A stretch of DNA of 64,000 bases from Halobacillus sp. Nhm2S1 (lineage in GTDB: Bacteria > Bacillota > Bacilli > Bacillales > Halobacillaceae). Location: contig NZ_JAIEZV010000001.1 in NCBI RefSeq assembly GCF_019599545.1, forward strand, positions 124,001 through 188,000, read 5' to 3'. A program made the translations under genes and the position numbers. Position 1 is the stretch's first letter. Each line of letters begins with the position of its first letter. This document shows, in pieces, positions 1 through 7,992 of this stretch. The notes under the pieces were generated by a model. That model did no database searches. It saw nothing but the letters and a program-made list of their open reading frames with translations, and was not told the origin of the DNA.

Positions 1-281
1 CAGTAAATCTCAGGGAACATACAGAAGAGGGTGGATTTGAAAAAGAAGAATTGGACATCCTTGATCTGCCACCAAGAAAGGATGTCCACGAAGGCAAGAA
101 AGAGAAGACGAGATGGAGGATCAATGCGTTATGGATGCGCTTCCTTTTAGTCATTCTTCTAGTCTTGATCATTGTGATTCTGTCCTATCCATACTGGGAT
201 GAATGGTTCGGACAACCATTTCCCGAACAGTCTATCATAGAAGAATCGCCCTACCATGAACGAATCACGGTAGAGCGGTAA
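1..281 (+). CDS. C-terminal part of a small membrane protein, function unknown (5' end outside window)
   Basis: The reading frame is open from base 3 to a TAA at 279-281, and the TTG at 51 has no convincing ribosome binding site, so the start is probably upstream of the window. The visible protein is charged and Lys-rich, then has one hydrophobic segment of about 20 residues (roughly 141-205 in bases), then about 30 acidic residues with several Pro. This looks like a single-pass membrane protein with a short external tail. In B. subtilis the gene at this place (ypbE) carries a LysM domain after its membrane segment; no LysM domain is visible here, so homology to ypbE is only a positional guess. 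I do not recognise the family. Confidence 0.55.
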   Translation, partial: VNLREHTEEGGFEKEELDILDLPPRKDVHEGKKEKTRWRINALWMRFLLVILLVLIIVILSYPYWDEWFGQPFPEQSIIEESPYHERITVER

Positions 282-284
282 CGG

Positions 285-854
285 TTAGAAAAACTGTTTT
301 CGATCCTTTTCGAACTTAAGTATTTCGACTGCTTCTCTGAACCTTTGAGAATGAACCACTTCTCGTTCGCGTAAAAATTTCAAACTGTCATTCAAGCATG
401 GGTCATCCGACATGTTGATGATCCACTGATAGGTAGCCCTGGCTTTCTCCTCAGCAGCAATATCTTCATAAAGGTCCGCAATTGGATCCCCTTTCGCCTG
501 GATGTAAGTGGCTGTCCATGCGCTTCCTGCCGCGTTATTGTAATACAAGGCATGATCGTGGTTTGCATAATGGGCACCAAGACCAGCCGCTTTCATTTGT
601 TCCGGTGTTGCATCTTTCGTAAGTTTATAGATCATCGTCGCAATCATTTCCAAATGGGCAAATTCCTCTGTCCCAATGTCTGTCAAAAGTCCAATCACTT
701 TATCTGGTATACTATACCGCTGGTTCAAGTAACGAAGGGCTGCGGATAATTCGCCGTCCGCTCCTCCATACTGTTCGATTAAATATTTTGCAAGCCTCGG
801 GTTGCATTCCGTTACTTTGACAGGATATTGCAACTTTTTTTCATAATACCACAT
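285..854 (-). CDS. cotJC: Spore coat protein CotJC (manganese-catalase-like)
   Basis: The 189-residue protein has the length of CotJC of Bacillus and belongs to the ferritin-like manganese catalase family. Likely metal-ligand helices are visible: GTEEFAHLE, AAEEKARA and EREVVHSQRF, giving the Glu and Glu-x-x-His pattern of the di-manganese site. It is the third gene of a cotJA-cotJB-cotJC operon on the minus strand, with a 33-base gap after cotJB. In Bacillus this operon is transcribed by sigma-E in the mother cell and the products enter the inner spore coat. Its 3' end faces the end of the first gene in the window with almost no gap. Confidence 0.95.
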   Translation of the reverse strand: MWYYEKKLQYPVKVTECNPRLAKYLIEQYGGADGELSAALRYLNQRYSIPDKVIGLLTDIGTEEFAHLEMIATMIYKLTKDATPEQMKAAGLGAHYANHDHALYYNNAAGSAWTATYIQAKGDPIADLYEDIAAEEKARATYQWIINMSDDPCLNDSLKFLREREVVHSQRFREAVEILKFEKDRKQFF

Positions 855-887
855 ATGCGCCCTCCTATTTCCTTCATAAATGAAGGG

Positions 888-1157
888 TTATAACTGCCAT
901 GGCCACGGGCTGTCTCCCCAGTTCCAAGGATATCCTGAAAAGCTGCCTCCATATTGTCTTAACGGGCCGAAACGCTGCTCATAGGCAGATTTAAGATCCC
1001 TGCTCTCTACGGCGAGCTGATTGAACTGCTGGATCGCCTGAGTGTCTTGTGGATGTGTGTCCAGGTAAAGAGTAAGTTCCACTAAAGCGAAATCCACCAT
1101 CTGAATTTTTTCCATTAAAGCATACCGCTCTTTAGCAGGATCGGTCGCTTGTTTCAT
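888..1157 (-). CDS. cotJB: Spore coat protein CotJB
   Basis: The start is placed at the ATG complementary to 1155-1157 rather than the longer frame from 1211, because a GAAGGGAG ribosome binding site lies eight bases or so before it and the ATGA overlaps the stop of cotJA, as expected for coupled translation. The 89-residue product (starting MKQATDPAKE) matches the usual CotJB length of about 87. It is a small helical protein with a Trp/Pro/Gly-rich end (YPWNWGDSPWPW). It is known to act together with CotJA and CotJC in the inner coat; the biochemical role is unknown. Confidence 0.92.
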   Translation of the reverse strand: MKQATDPAKERYALMEKIQMVDFALVELTLYLDTHPQDTQAIQQFNQLAVESRDLKSAYEQRFGPLRQYGGSFSGYPWNWGDSPWPWQL

Positions 1158-1375
1158 CTTTTTGCTCCCTTCTCTAAAGGTGTAGGGTATGGGTCGTACA
1201 ATGCCGGCCAAAGTGTTCCTTTATACAAGGCTTCTTGAATTGGAAATTGCTGCAAATTTGGAGGTTGAAAACCCAGGTAAAGGTTAGGTGGTGTCTGGTA
1301 ACAAACCGTCCCTCTTGATGGACAAGGATCAAAAGGGCCGTGGTATGGCTGATAGCATTTGATTGGTGTGTACAT
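1154..1375 (-). CDS. cotJA: Spore coat protein CotJA
   Basis: This 73-residue Pro- and Tyr-rich protein with three Cys (KCYQPYHGPFDPCP near the N-terminus) is typical of CotJA, which in B. subtilis is slightly longer (82 residues). It is the first gene of the operon and overlaps cotJB by four bases. CotJA is required for CotJC incorporation in the coat of B. subtilis. A ribosome binding site (AAGGATGTGA) and a sigma-E-like promoter lie upstream. Confidence 0.9.
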   Translation of the reverse strand: MYTPIKCYQPYHGPFDPCPSRGTVCYQTPPNLYLGFQPPNLQQFPIQEALYKGTLWPALYDPYPTPLEKGAKR

Positions 1376-1400
1376 CCAAAATCACATCCTTTTCCTTGGA

Positions 1401-1429
1401 ATTTTATGTGCTCCTTTCTTGTCCTATTC
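1401..1429 (-). promoter_or_regulatory. Candidate sigma-E promoter of cotJABC
   Basis: On the minus strand a -35-like GAATAGG (1423-1429) is followed after 14 bases by CATAAAAT (1401-1408), close to the sigma-E consensus (about KMATATT, 13-15 bases, CATACAMT). It sits about 25 bases before the cotJA start. The cotJ operon of B. subtilis is sigma-E dependent, which fits. Confidence 0.5.
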
Positions 1430-1499
1430 GACTTAGGGAGGATATTCCCACTCTCGTGGCGAAATGATTACCGTGCAAATCAAAAGAAGAGGTGAGTGT

Positions 1500-2138
1500 A
1501 TGTTTGTTAAAGGAATTATGAAACCCGCCCACAAATCTGTCACGGCTGAATCATCCGCTTCACTTTCAGAGATTTTGAAAGTACTTGATGAGAAAGATAT
1601 TGAGGCCATGCCTGTGTTGACATCTGGTCAATTTATAGGAATGATTTCTAAAGAAATTATTTTCCGGGCCTACTTTAATTCAGAAGATGGAATGGATCGC
1701 AGAACGTTTCTTAGTGAGACCACTGCAGGTGATGTTGCCATGCATGAAGATTATTATATTCACGATGAAGAGGTTTTTGAACGTACACTTCCTATGTTCA
1801 AAGGTTTTGCCGTACTGGCTGTCGTCACCCCATCTAAGAAGTTTCTCGGTCTCGTCACAAGGTTTGATGTCATCGAACAGTTCGAAAGCGCGTTCGGGGT
1901 CAATAAAAAAGGGGTAAGGATTGCCTTCACTTCCGAGGAATCATCAGGCAGGATCGAAAGACTCGGGGATATTATTAAAAGTTACCATGAAAACGTGATT
2001 TCACTTGCCACTTTTGATGAAACCGATAAGCTCGCCAGAAGAATTGTCTTAAAGATTGAAGATAATGATAATATTGATGCGTTTACGAGGAAACTGGAAA
2101 AGACAGGCTTTAGAATTTTGAGCGTGAAGAACGTATGA
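1500..2138 (+). CDS. CBS-pair plus ACT-like domain protein (AcuB-like)
   Basis: The start at 1500 (MFVKGIMKPA) is chosen over the ATG at 1464 because AGAGGTGA lies directly upstream of it; this gives 212 residues, close to the 214 of AcuB. Two CBS motifs occupy roughly residues 1-130 (IMKPAHKSVTAES and TAGDVAMHEDYYIHDEE) with GLVTRFDVIE typical of a CBS end, and residues 135-212 look like an ACT-like regulatory domain. Such proteins usually sense adenine nucleotides or S-adenosyl compounds. It is not in an acetoin operon here, so the role is unknown. It stands alone between divergent cotJ and a terminator. Confidence 0.8.
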   Translation: MFVKGIMKPAHKSVTAESSASLSEILKVLDEKDIEAMPVLTSGQFIGMISKEIIFRAYFNSEDGMDRRTFLSETTAGDVAMHEDYYIHDEEVFERTLPMFKGFAVLAVVTPSKKFLGLVTRFDVIEQFESAFGVNKKGVRIAFTSEESSGRIERLGDIIKSYHENVISLATFDETDKLARRIVLKIEDNDNIDAFTRKLEKTGFRILSVKNV

Positions 2139-2188
2139 GTGAGTACGATTCTTACGTGGGAATTTTAAGCGAGACATAAGAATGGATC

Positions 2189-2228
2189 AAAACCGCTCTC
2201 GATGTGTCATGTGGAGCGGTTTTCTTAT
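2189..2228 (+). terminator. Rho-independent terminator after the CBS-ACT gene
   Basis: A perfect 10-bp stem AAAACCGCTC / GAGCGGTTTT with a 15-base loop is followed by T-rich sequence. Confidence 0.8.
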
Positions 2229-2378
2229 ATCCAATATTCAGCCAGCATCCATACCTTACTTCTTGTTACAAAGGCATTTCTTGTAGGGGGGTGTAAGATA
2301 TCTAATGTTTAGATTTTATTAGACTCTGTCGTTTATGATAATATAAAAGTTCTAAAACTATGGTGAGGGGGTGTCCCT

Positions 2379-3146
2379 ATGCTGGAGGTGCTGTTTTTTG
2401 TCCTCATAGGTGGAGTCATACTTTTGGTTTATATGTATCTTTTGGCAGAACACGATCATTTGCGAGAAAATCGACTGCCCTGTAGAGGGTTGAGTGCTCA
2501 CCAAAAGGTTCAACTATTATTCATTAGTGATATACATAACCGTAGATTATCAAAAGAGACATTCAAAAAAATACAATCCGTCGATCTCGTTATGATCGGG
2601 GGAGATTTTGTGGATAATAGGACATCTTACGAACGCTTTATGTACAACCTATCAATATTAAAGAAATGGGGGGCGCCTGTTTATTTCGTTCCTGGTAATA
2701 ATGATCATGAGTGGAAGTTTGGATCATTTTTGGATGAATTAATGAAACAAGGTGTCGTTCCCCTCTCCAATGAGGATGAGCGTGTGGAGTTGTCAAATGG
2801 AACACCAGTGGTATTAAGTGCTCTGGATCCATACTTTATGAAACCGAATCGAAATGCTTCCTACTTAGAGGATGAAGAGTGCCTGCAGATCCTTTGTGTC
2901 CATGATCCGTATGTTTTCAAACGGATCCATCAGGACGCCAAGGGAAGGTTTGATCTTGTTTTAAGTGGACACACACATGGTGGACAAATCCGGCTGCTTG
3001 GTTTCGGACCTTATGAACGGGGCGGCTGGAAGGTCGATGAAGCCCAGCCTTTCCTTGTCAGTGAAGGATATGGAACATCATTGCTGCCTCTGCGTCTGGG
3101 GACGAGAGCGGAATGCCATTGGATCGAATTAACTCCCGAAAATTAG
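2379..3146 (+). CDS. ypbG: Membrane-anchored metallophosphoesterase, YpbG-like
   Basis: Residues 1-22 form a membrane segment. The calcineurin-like metallophosphoesterase motifs appear in order: D51-x-H53 (SDIHN), GGD at 74-76, GNNDH at 106-110, H175 (CVHDP) and GHTHGG at 197-202. These bind a two-metal centre, so the protein is likely an active hydrolase acting at the membrane. Length of 255 fits the YpbG/YkuE-type family. The substrate is not known. The ATG at 2379 follows GGTGAGGGGG. The position before mecB fits the ypbG-ypbH order of B. subtilis, except that a MerR-type gene is inserted between them. Confidence 0.88.
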   Translation: MLEVLFFVLIGGVILLVYMYLLAEHDHLRENRLPCRGLSAHQKVQLLFISDIHNRRLSKETFKKIQSVDLVMIGGDFVDNRTSYERFMYNLSILKKWGAPVYFVPGNNDHEWKFGSFLDELMKQGVVPLSNEDERVELSNGTPVVLSALDPYFMKPNRNASYLEDEECLQILCVHDPYVFKRIHQDAKGRFDLVLSGHTHGGQIRLLGFGPYERGGWKVDEAQPFLVSEGYGTSLLPLRLGTRAECHWIELTPEN

Positions 3147-3241
3147 ACCTACTTTCAAAGCATATAGGAGAATATTGAAATTTTACACACATTCTTGACT
3201 TCCTATATAATAGAAGAAAATGGACAGGTGGAGGCAGACTT

Positions 3242-4144
3242 ATGGCGACAACAAAAGCAAAATATAATATCAAAGCTGTGTCACAGTTATTAGGAATTCA
3301 GCCGGGTACGCTCCGTGCCTGGGAAAGAAGATATAAAATGATCCGCCCATCAAGAAATGAGGCTGGCCATCGTCTGTACACCGATGATCATGTCCGAATT
3401 TTAAAATGGCTGATGGAAAAAGTGAACAAAGGGTTCACCATATCACAAGCCGTTTCCTTATTAGAAAGTAATGAAGAAGCGGTATCGAGTTCAAATCATC
3501 ATTCTGAGCATAAATCAGAGTTGGATAAAATAGGGGACGAGCTGTTGAACAGCCTTCTCTCCTTTAATGAAAACGATGCACAGCGTCACCTGGATCATGC
3601 GTTTAGTTTATTTACGCCAGAAACGGTTGCCATCGATATCATCGGTCCTATTCTTGTGAAGGTCGGTGACTTGTGGGAAGAGAACCGGATTACGAGTGCT
3701 CATGAGCATTTCGCCAGCCAGTTCATCCGTTCAAGGGTGGGCATGATGCTTCTGTCTATTCCCGTAGATGGAATGCTGCCGAAAGCGCTGCTCGTGTGTG
3801 GTCCTAATGAACGTCATGAATTAGGGTTGCTCATCTTTGCCCTGTTCTTGAAACGAAAAGGATATGATGTCATCTATCTCGGTCAAAGTATTGCGGGCGG
3901 AGATATTGATATTGTCATTGATGAGATTGAACCCACATATATGTTCATGTCGTGTACCCTTAAAAAGAATATCCCTATCACAGTAAGGCTTGCAGAATCA
4001 TTACAAAAACAATATCCAGATTTGAAAATTGGTCTTGGTGGATATGCTTATGACCGCCTTTCTGAGCTTGACAAAAAACGCATCCAGCCATTTATTGTAG
4101 GAAACTCCAAAAAGGCGTGGGAACGTTGGTTGCAGGCCACTTAA
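3242..4144 (+). CDS. MerR-type regulator with cobalamin-binding domains (CarH-like)
   Basis: Residues 7-75 form a MerR-type winged helix-turn-helix (LRAWERRY, HRLYTDDHV). Residues about 95-180 form a helical cap and 180-300 a Rossmann-type B12-binding domain with the E190-x-H192-x-x-G195 motif that supplies the lower axial His. The cap has W145 followed by nine residues and E155-H156, the W-x9-EH signature of CarH-type regulators that use adenosylcobalamin as a light sensor. The residue after W145 is Glu, whereas Thermus CarH has His there, the ligand of its light-induced adduct. Expected role: DNA binding as a tetramer with coenzyme B12 in the dark and release in light. The target is unknown; no carotenoid gene is in the window. 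Confidence 0.87.
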   Translation: MATTKAKYNIKAVSQLLGIQPGTLRAWERRYKMIRPSRNEAGHRLYTDDHVRILKWLMEKVNKGFTISQAVSLLESNEEAVSSSNHHSEHKSELDKIGDELLNSLLSFNENDAQRHLDHAFSLFTPETVAIDIIGPILVKVGDLWEENRITSAHEHFASQFIRSRVGMMLLSIPVDGMLPKALLVCGPNERHELGLLIFALFLKRKGYDVIYLGQSIAGGDIDIVIDEIEPTYMFMSCTLKKNIPITVRLAESLQKQYPDLKIGLGGYAYDRLSELDKKRIQPFIVGNSKKAWERWLQAT

Positions 4145-4181
4145 CGCTTAAATTTACATTGAAAGTACATGGATCTTTGAT

Positions 4182-4224
4182 AATGGAACGGAACCTTATT
4201 AAAAGAGGGACCGTTCCATTTTAA
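4182..4224 (+). terminator. Rho-independent terminator after the CarH-like gene
   Basis: Stem AATGGAACGG / CCGTTCCATT with a loop of about 19 bases, ending in TTTTA. Confidence 0.7.
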
Positions 4225-4473
4225 ATTTGAAGAGTGTTCGCGCCTATAAGCCTATGTTAGGTGATCGGGCAGGAGTAGGGTGGTTGAATAGATGAGCTGT
4301 CCATCGATGATCAAAACATTTCTGAGAGAATGGTTCTTTTACATATCCCCTTCTGTGGGGTTGGAAAATGTTTGCCCCTGCCCAAATCGTTAGATATAAT
4401 TTGAAAAAAGGTGCCATAATCGCATCAGTCATCATAAGATATAGATAACACATCGTGACAGGGGGGCGATCAT
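4225..4473. other. Gap before mecB, no gene recognised
   Basis: No reading frame with a ribosome binding site is seen on either strand. The last bases hold the GGGGGG that serves as ribosome binding site for mecB. A promoter for mecB is probably in the A/T-rich part around 4395-4455, but no consensus match is convincing. Confidence 0.4.
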
Positions 4474-5055
4474 GTGCGAGTGGAAAGAATGACAAACGAG
4501 AAATTTAAAATTTTCCTTACGTTTGATGATCTAATGGACAGAGGGTTGTCTCGTGAGGAGCTTTGGAGCGATTTACCTAGGGTGCATCGTATTTTCAGCG
4601 ATATGATGTATGATGCAGGAATTGAACTAGGTGTCGAACTGTCAGGTGTCCTGTTGGTGCAGGTGTATCTCCTGCAAGCCCAGGGTATGTTAGTGGTCGT
4701 AACGAAAACAGAGCCCGCCGATATAGAAGACGATGAAGATTACATTGAAATGAAAGTCACTTTGGATGAAAGTAAAGAAATGATGTTCTCCTTTGAAGAC
4801 TTCGAACATGTCATCCGGGCAGGGCAACAGCTGTATCAGCTTGATGTAACCGGAGGCAGTGTTTTCTTTTATCATGACTCCTATTATATGCTTCTTGAAG
4901 ATGAGGAGATCTTCCATTTGGATCAGGATCAAGTGATCGCATTAATGTCTGAATATGCTTCCGCTACAGCAGCGACTTCGCACCGCTTGATTGAATATGG
5001 AAAACAAATCATGGACAAAGATGCATGCCGAACCATCTATAAACATTTTTCATAA
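4474..5055 (+). CDS. mecB: ClpC adaptor protein MecB (YpbH)
   Basis: The 193-residue protein starts with GTG at 4474 (MRVERMTNEKFKIF), like MRLERLNYNK of B. subtilis YpbH. The N-terminal 80 residues match the substrate-binding half (FDDLMDRGLSREELW) and the C-terminal half from about residue 105 is the ClpC-binding negative-regulator domain. MecA/MecB proteins deliver substrates to ClpC and help it assemble; MecB acts in competence and sporulation control. A run of G lies eight bases before the start. A terminator follows. Confidence 0.93.
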   Translation: MRVERMTNEKFKIFLTFDDLMDRGLSREELWSDLPRVHRIFSDMMYDAGIELGVELSGVLLVQVYLLQAQGMLVVVTKTEPADIEDDEDYIEMKVTLDESKEMMFSFEDFEHVIRAGQQLYQLDVTGGSVFFYHDSYYMLLEDEEIFHLDQDQVIALMSEYASATAATSHRLIEYGKQIMDKDACRTIYKHFS

Positions 5056-5061
5056 ACTGCA

Positions 5062-5095
5062 AGAGCGACGCTTCATAAGAGTCGTTCTTTTTTTA
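5062..5095 (+). terminator. Terminator after mecB
   Basis: Stem AGAGCGAC / GTCGTTCT (one G-T pair) with an 11-base loop, followed by a run of seven T. Confidence 0.85.
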
Positions 5096-5139
5096 TGACA
5101 TAACAATGTAACGGGCACGTTTTTCCGCTATTGAAAGCC

Positions 5140-5265
5140 GAGACGTTTTCCAGGTTCGTTGCTAAAGTTAGCGGAAGGGATGATTGGGTAGCTACTCGCT
5201 TTCTTGTGGAGGGAATGCCGAGGAGGCTCAGCGCCCGCCCTATGGAAACTAGATCTATTGGAGCA
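5140..5265 (+). repeat. Degraded intergenic repeat, copy 1
   Basis: Contains the core GAGACGTTTTCCAGGTTCGT, followed by TGCTAAAGTTA, which is found again in other gaps of this window (10858-10887, 22934-22957, 30231-30275, 46406-46441). A GC-rich body (GGAGGGAATGCCGAGGAGG, CAGCGCCCGCCC) follows. No gene is seen between 5096 and 5404. Confidence 0.55.
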
Positions 5266-5404
5266 AATGTTGGAGTTGGAGGTTTAGGAATATAAAATAG
5301 TGCAGTGCTTTATTTTTAAATAGATGCTTGAAAGGGAACATGTTAAGATAAGAGTTGGTGTAAGTTAATTATTATTTAGTGGTCTATGAAATGGAGTGTA
5401 ACAA

Positions 5405-6325
5405 ATGAAGATTGCGGTTTTATATGGTGGTACGTCAGGGGAACGAGAAGTTTCTCTCTCAACTGGAAAGGGAATCATAAAAGCATTGGAGAACAAGGGA
5501 CACGGTGTTACGCCGATCGACTTTTCTCCTGAGAAAATGGAAGAAGTCCTGAATTTAGACGTGGACCTCGTTTTCATCGGGTTGCATGGACGGTTCGGGG
5601 AAGACGGAAAGATCCAAGGTCTTTTAGACATGCTCGGCATTCCTTATGTCGGCTCAGGCGTTTTAGCTTCAGCTCTGGCCATGGACAAAGCAAAATCCAA
5701 ACAAATATTCTCCTTGAATGGTTTACACACAGCGAAAAGTGAAGTGTTTGATGTTACAGATCCACATGAATTCTCAAACATCGAGGATGAAATCAAGCGA
5801 ACGTTCACTCTCCCATTCGTCATAAAACCGAATCAAGAAGGTTCTACTCTAGGTTTAACCATCGTGAAGAATGAAGAGGATATACAGCAAGCGATTGAAA
5901 CGGCTGCACATTCGGATTCTATGATTCTAGTCGAAGATTATGTAAAAGGAAGAGAAGTGACCGTACCTGTTATGGGTTACAAAGGGAAAGAACAGGCACT
6001 TCCTGTGATTGAGATCATTCCTAAGAATGATTATTATGATTTTGATTCAAAATATAAACCTGGAGGCAGTGAACATATTGTACCTGCTAAAGTGAGTGAC
6101 AATTTGACTGCAAGATTGCAGCAAGATGCGGTGCTGGCACATCAGCTGCTTGGGTGTGACGTTTACTCACGTGTCGACTTCATCATCAATGAAAAGGAAG
6201 AGCCGGTCATATTAGAAGTCAATACACTGCCAGGCATGACACCGACAAGCCTTTTCCCTGATTCTGCTCAGGCAATCGGGTTAAGCTATGACGACCTAAT
6301 CCAAAAATTCGTAGAGCTATCGTAA
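5405..6325 (+). CDS. ddl: D-alanine--D-alanine ligase, short type
   Basis: ATP-grasp ligase that joins two D-alanines for peptidoglycan. Recognised by E15 in SGEREVSL, HGRFGEDG at 61-68, K141, GSTLG at 146-150, Y210-Y211, D258 and EVNTLPGMTPTSL from residue 271 (metal-binding E271 and N273). At 306 residues it has the length of E. coli DdlB, shorter than the about 354 residues of the B. subtilis Ddl. In B. subtilis ddl is next to murF, so this location before gudB is unusual; a second ddl elsewhere cannot be excluded. The start ATG at 5405 gives the normal N-terminus MKIAVLYGG. Confidence 0.95.
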   Translation: MKIAVLYGGTSGEREVSLSTGKGIIKALENKGHGVTPIDFSPEKMEEVLNLDVDLVFIGLHGRFGEDGKIQGLLDMLGIPYVGSGVLASALAMDKAKSKQIFSLNGLHTAKSEVFDVTDPHEFSNIEDEIKRTFTLPFVIKPNQEGSTLGLTIVKNEEDIQQAIETAAHSDSMILVEDYVKGREVTVPVMGYKGKEQALPVIEIIPKNDYYDFDSKYKPGGSEHIVPAKVSDNLTARLQQDAVLAHQLLGCDVYSRVDFIINEKEEPVILEVNTLPGMTPTSLFPDSAQAIGLSYDDLIQKFVELS

Positions 6326-6344
6326 TAAAATAAAACCACACAAG

Positions 6345-6358
6345 TGTAAACGTTTACA
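6345..6358 (+). promoter_or_regulatory. Perfect cre box (CcpA site) upstream of gudB
   Basis: The sequence TGTAAACGTTTACA is a perfect 14-base palindrome that satisfies every position of the cre consensus TGWAARCGYTWNCW. It lies between ddl and gudB, about 120 bases before the gudB start. A second, weaker match (TGAAAACGGTTAGA, 12 of 14) begins at 6368, 23 bases away centre to centre. CcpA is expected to control gudB, by analogy with catabolite control of rocG in B. subtilis. Confidence 0.75.
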
Positions 6359-6478
6359 ATTTTTCTTTGAAAACGGTTAGAAAAAGCCGCATTCAGCTTT
6401 CCTAATTAGTAGTGAACGTGTATACTAATCACTGAAGAACGAGCCCTAATCGAATGGATTGATATAGGAGGTAAATGG

Positions 6479-7759
6479 ATGGTAGCCGATAAGCCAACAG
6501 ATTCTACAAACCAAAATAATGACAAACTCGATGTGTTGAAATCCACACAAACGGTGGTAAAAAAAGCACTTGATAAATTAGGTTATCCCAATGAAGTATA
6601 TGAGTTGATGAAAGAACCTGTAAGAATGATGACGGTAAGAATTCCTGTCCGTATGGATAATGATCAGATCAAGATCTTCACAGGCTATCGTGCCCAGCAT
6701 AATGACGCGGTTGGTCCAACAAAAGGGGGCGTCCGCTTTCACCCAAACGTATCTGAAAAAGAAGTCAAAGCACTTTCAATTTGGATGAGTTTGAAAGCAG
6801 GAATTGTTGACCTTCCTTACGGTGGAGGTAAAGGTGGAATCGTGTGTGATCCTCGCGAAATGTCCTTCCGTGAACTTGAAGGAGTCAGCCGTGGATACGT
6901 GCGTGCCATCAGTCAAATTGTAGGTCCTACAAAAGATATTCCTGCACCAGATGTATTTACGAATTCTCAAATCATGGCCTGGATGATGGATGAGTACAGC
7001 CGAATTGATGAATTTAATAATCCTGGATTTATTACAGGTAAGCCTCTGGTTCTTGGCGGTTCACATGGGCGTGAAACGGCTACGGCCAAGGGTGTGACCA
7101 TATGTATTGAAGAAGCTGCGAAGAAAAAAGGGATCAATGTAGAAGGCGCCAGAGTCGTAGTCCAGGGCTTTGGTAATGCAGGAAGTTTCCTAGCGAAATT
7201 CATGCATGATCGCGGAGCGAAAGTAATTGGTATTTCAGACGCCTACGGTGGGCTTCACGATCCAGATGGACTCGATATTGACTACTTACTAGATCGCCGT
7301 GATAGTTTTGGTACAGTCACGAATTTATTCAAGAATACCATTACAAATGAGCAGTTATTGGAGCTTGATTGTGACATTCTTGTACCTGCAGCGATTGAGA
7401 ATCAGATCACGGAAGATAATGCCCATAACATAAAAGCAAGCATCGTTGTTGAAGCAGCCAATGGACCGACGACATTGGATGCTACAAGAATCCTATCTGA
7501 ACGTGGAATTCTGCTTGTACCAGATGTTTTAGCTTCCTCAGGTGGAGTGACCGTATCCTACTTTGAATGGGTACAAAACAACCAAGGTTATTATTGGACG
7601 GAAGAAGAAGTGGAAGAAAAGCTTCACAAAGTCATTGTCAAAGGCTTTGATAACGTCTATCGGACGGCTGAGACGCGTCGCGTAGATATGCGACTCGCCG
7701 CTTATATGGTCGGGGTTAGAAAAATGGCGGAAGCATCCAGGTTCCGTGGATGGATCTAA
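6479..7759 (+). CDS. gudB: NAD-dependent glutamate dehydrogenase
   Basis: Oxidative deamination of glutamate to 2-oxoglutarate and ammonium. The 426-residue protein has the usual Bacillus length. Substrate and catalytic parts are present: GPTKGGVRFHP at 79-89, K106, GGGKGGI with K118, DIPAPDV near 160, and the NAD-binding GFGNAGS near 228. No in-frame duplication near the active site, such as the one that silences gudB of B. subtilis 168, is seen, so it should be active. AGGAGG lies just before the ATG. A perfect cre box upstream and a strong terminator downstream make it a single-gene unit under probable CcpA control. Confidence 0.96.
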   Translation: MVADKPTDSTNQNNDKLDVLKSTQTVVKKALDKLGYPNEVYELMKEPVRMMTVRIPVRMDNDQIKIFTGYRAQHNDAVGPTKGGVRFHPNVSEKEVKALSIWMSLKAGIVDLPYGGGKGGIVCDPREMSFRELEGVSRGYVRAISQIVGPTKDIPAPDVFTNSQIMAWMMDEYSRIDEFNNPGFITGKPLVLGGSHGRETATAKGVTICIEEAAKKKGINVEGARVVVQGFGNAGSFLAKFMHDRGAKVIGISDAYGGLHDPDGLDIDYLLDRRDSFGTVTNLFKNTITNEQLLELDCDILVPAAIENQITEDNAHNIKASIVVEAANGPTTLDATRILSERGILLVPDVLASSGGVTVSYFEWVQNNQGYYWTEEEVEEKLHKVIVKGFDNVYRTAETRRVDMRLAAYMVGVRKMAEASRFRGWI

Positions 7760-7776
7760 CTTGATTCTAAGAATGC

Positions 7777-7815
7777 AATCTCCTATCATGGTTATGATAG
7801 GAGATTCATTTTTTA
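7777..7815 (+). terminator. Terminator after gudB
   Basis: Perfect 12-bp stem AATCTCCTATCA / TGATAGGAGATT with a six-base loop, then CATTTTTTA. Confidence 0.88.
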
Positions 7816-7992
7816 TAAAAACTGTTAATAATGTCTTTCCTCTATGAGATGATCACTCGTGGGGGCGAAAACACTAGTTTGGAATGAGAAAGGATCATAG
7901 ATGGAGTCCTTGTCTTATGGAAACCATCCCAGATCTGAAGTGGATTGAATTAAAGGATTGACCTGTAGCGGAATGAAAGAGGAGTGTTTGTC

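Noticed and set aside
4244-4495. 83-codon minus-strand frame before mecB
   Set aside because: It overlaps the mecB start, lacks a ribosome binding site and has no recognisable features.
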